The notes under the pieces were generated by a model. That model was not told the origin of the DNA, ran no database searches, and worked only from the letters and a program-made list of their open reading frames with translations. A program made the position numbers and the translations under genes. This document shows positions 63,301-64,000 of a DNA stretch of 64,000 nucleotides, in pieces. Source of the stretch: Phytopythium helicoides (Eukaryota; Oomycota; Peronosporomycetes; Pythiales; Pythiaceae); NCBI GenBank assembly GCA_024867545.1, contig JANFNE010000042.1:248001-312000 (forward strand). The letters are read 5' to 3'. Each line of letters opens with the position of its first letter. Positions within the stretch are counted from its first letter, which is position 1.

Positions 63301-64000
63301 CACTTGCAGCTAGTAACAACAACGAATTGAGTGCATTACCAGCATATCAAGCTGCTTTGGCGTATGCAGGTTTTATGGAGTCAAAACTTGCAGGATCAAC
63401 AGAAGCACCCAGTGTTGCGATTGACAGTGAGGCTTTCCACGGAGTTGTTCGTTTGGCAAGTGACCCGAACAGTGCATTAGGACTGTCAGCCGTAACAAGT
63501 ACACTCGAAGGCGAAAACACGAGCATGAACGTTGGTCTTCCACCCAGCGTGCTTGAAGTAGCAGACGTCGAAAACCCACGTGATGCGTACACGATCGAAG
63601 ATGCCAAGCGCAAGAGTGAGGCAGATGCTCGTGCGCGGATGGCACTTAGCAAACAAGACCAGACACGGGCGGTACTTGCTCAAATGCGGCAGCATTTGAA
63701 GCTTCTTCAGGAGCGTGACGCCTCGCTCCCTCCTGAAAGCAGAGTGGAACCGGAAGAGTGGGAAGTTGACCTAGACTATGGCGAGATAATGGCAGCGCGA
63801 GGTGATGCTGCGTGCGAAGAAGTTCGCAAAGAACTTGCCTACGCTGTCGAGAAGGAAGAGCTCTTACTACTCAAGCTGCGTGAAGCTTTTGTTAGCCAAT
63901 TGGCTGTAGAGCTCGTCACTGTCCACGCTTTTGCTACCCCACTTAGCGTTCAGGCGTTTCGTACACTGAAAATGTCACCCGTACTTCAGAAGCGTCTTGC
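60360..64000 (+). CDS. CFAP44: Cilia- and flagella-associated protein 44 (WD-repeat), 5' part
   Basis: The frame from ATG 60360 is open for 1213 codons to the window edge without an intron. After an acidic N-terminus of about 85 residues come WD-type repeats with the family-typical strings G-N-T-V-Q-L-L, A-V-H-P-S-K-N-F-F-A-V-G-E-K-G, T-V-W-D-W-K-R-E, L-R-C-K-A-F-G-Q-E-V-F, G-H-I-R-M-W-K-M, F-T-G-L-K-L-Q-G, L-L-L-W-E-G-N-F-I-K and A-D-G-F-V-R-F-W. A second WD block and a helical region rich in Gln, Glu and Ala follow from about residue 940. CFAP44 (with CFAP43) forms part of the tether/tether-head complex holding inner dynein f (I1) on the axoneme, so this gene implies motile flagella, as in zoospores. 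The C-terminus is outside the window. Confidence 0.93.
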   Translation, partial: MDAGDDEEVATSPQETQEPQETLDSPLEDALTDTALANEDASEGDASTETGVDSEGADHDVDANSTRAHSSTELASVGSYDAASLTRPLGDWEISRDHLVFVDIAGFDTTKRNVLHVMEPPCPSGKHGGVLLTAVGNTVQLLTLSPLKVGASSGEAESTPAIQSRKFVFGTSGSGIGSLAVHPSKNFFAVGEKGIKPRIIIYSYPPPIRAVRVLKNGTERAYTSICFSGKDESGIGGDKLASVGAAPDFLLTVWDWKREATILRCKAFGQEVFRVQFAPSDSGFLTTSGVGHIRMWKMAATFTGLKLQGDIGKFGKSELSDIDAFCVLPDKKVLSGTERGVLLLWEGNFIKCEIFTSRRHMPHAGAIRVVDLDADRNQIITAGADGFVRFWSFESIDGADIPPDDSVALIPMKRQVLVSAQMDIRAVVPLRVGDVDGPQQFLIQDAAGSIHLLSLLDAENHTVISDFLVNDTGRATGVACSPYEHLAATCGADGSIRAWDYVTQRCLMAAAPAAVAEASSSSSTRSITASMGTQLTAATAISWVPDAAALLPLAQSASDQQTSGSPSHSRQVIVGYDDGLVRVFLADVGRRSLMRTNVFKPHNARVTCLSFSNPSKGTIQLVTGSDDGTLFFFRIDPSQRSSKFARYPPEYTPLGFQRTSDPIRTISWRPDNAAVLVTLVSGRVFEYFLPPDGISANGMGQSDEGNNDSERETFELALESREWAAPLERRRFMSSKELADLNDVNPIGNPLIDEAIKGEFNVQVRASTSGAWSAMYSSTSTANDTIWLSCSIPPPSLDIQQEDIKAGALLVVQFGKTTPVLECAIGESHLADGTTTTATVGDTQIVTLARSNSSRFLLCGLSNGKFQLRSALHPVAYLTGEFHDFIRDTNSSGSKGAPTMRLALSFDDSFVIAVGGDGNLSVSRLHADKLTDSAKRLIDVHSSLKTQAAIVADQARDKQTAINQKALADAQRAEAEGDSSALAASNNNELSALPAYQAALAYAGFMESKLAGSTEAPSVAIDSEAFHGVVRLASDPNSALGLSAVTSTLEGENTSMNVGLPPSVLEVADVENPRDAYTIEDAKRKSEADARARMALSKQDQTRAVLAQMRQHLKLLQERDASLPPESRVEPEEWEVDLDYGEIMAARGDAACEEVRKELAYAVEKEELLLLKLREAFVSQLAVELVTVHAFATPLSVQAFRTLKMSPVLQKRL

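Overview
ORGANISM. The window reads as nuclear DNA of an oomycete (water mould). Supporting signs are: short introns (about 50-95 bp) with GTRNGT donors; GC-rich third codon positions; a fused indole-glycerol-phosphate synthase / phosphoribosylanthranilate isomerase gene of the oomycete TRP1 type; a leucine-rich-repeat tyrosine-kinase-like receptor; a flagellar CFAP44 gene, as expected for a zoospore former; and relics of chromodomain Ty3/Gypsy and Tc1/mariner elements. The genus cannot be fixed from the sequence alone.

LAYOUT. 1-506: 5' part of a dicarboxylate/amino-acid:cation symporter paralogue on the minus strand. 710-4163: decayed minus-strand chromodomain Gypsy element whose integrase is split by foreign plus-strand sequence. 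4299-29756: the dominant feature, about 25.5 kb of tandem repeats, each normally 602 bp and each holding one tRNA-Asp(GUC) gene. There are 42 such genes, all on the plus strand and with no difference seen between copies. 29757-31296: right flank with a degenerate zinc-finger fragment and a broken DD34E Tc1-type transposase. 32367-34070: complete symporter gene on the plus strand, divergent from its paralogue at the left edge. From 34.2 to 50.3 kb lies a compact single-copy gene block: TRP1-type fusion, ADA2, cis-prenyltransferase, TrmB, UreF, a polytopic membrane protein, a cysteine-rich coiled-coil protein, a secreted M14 carboxypeptidase and an LRR receptor kinase. From 52.6 to 55.1 kb two paralogues of an unrecognised AT-hook/zinc-binding-like family converge around a small Qc-SNARE gene. 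58.3-59.7 kb encodes a seven-pass membrane protein. 60.4 kb to the right edge is an uninterrupted partial CFAP44 reading frame.

INTERPRETATION. The tRNA array is the most remarkable object. Its organisation, one tRNA per unit with short tandem repeats in the spacer and near-perfect homogeneity, resembles the tandem tRNA arrays known from Entamoeba. I know of no established counterpart in oomycetes. Each spacer has a strongly strand-biased G/T-rich part with a perfect G-quadruplex motif ahead of the tRNA, and a C/T-rich part with three T5 runs (Pol III terminators) behind it. Almost all variation between units is copy-number change in the spacer microsatellites, which suggests recent unequal exchange or amplification. 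The array and transposon relics lie in the divergent intergenic space between two symporter paralogues, so this looks like a gene-poor island inserted into a once ordinary pair of head-to-head genes. Exon structures given below are my own splice predictions, made by joining frames so that phases and protein families agree.
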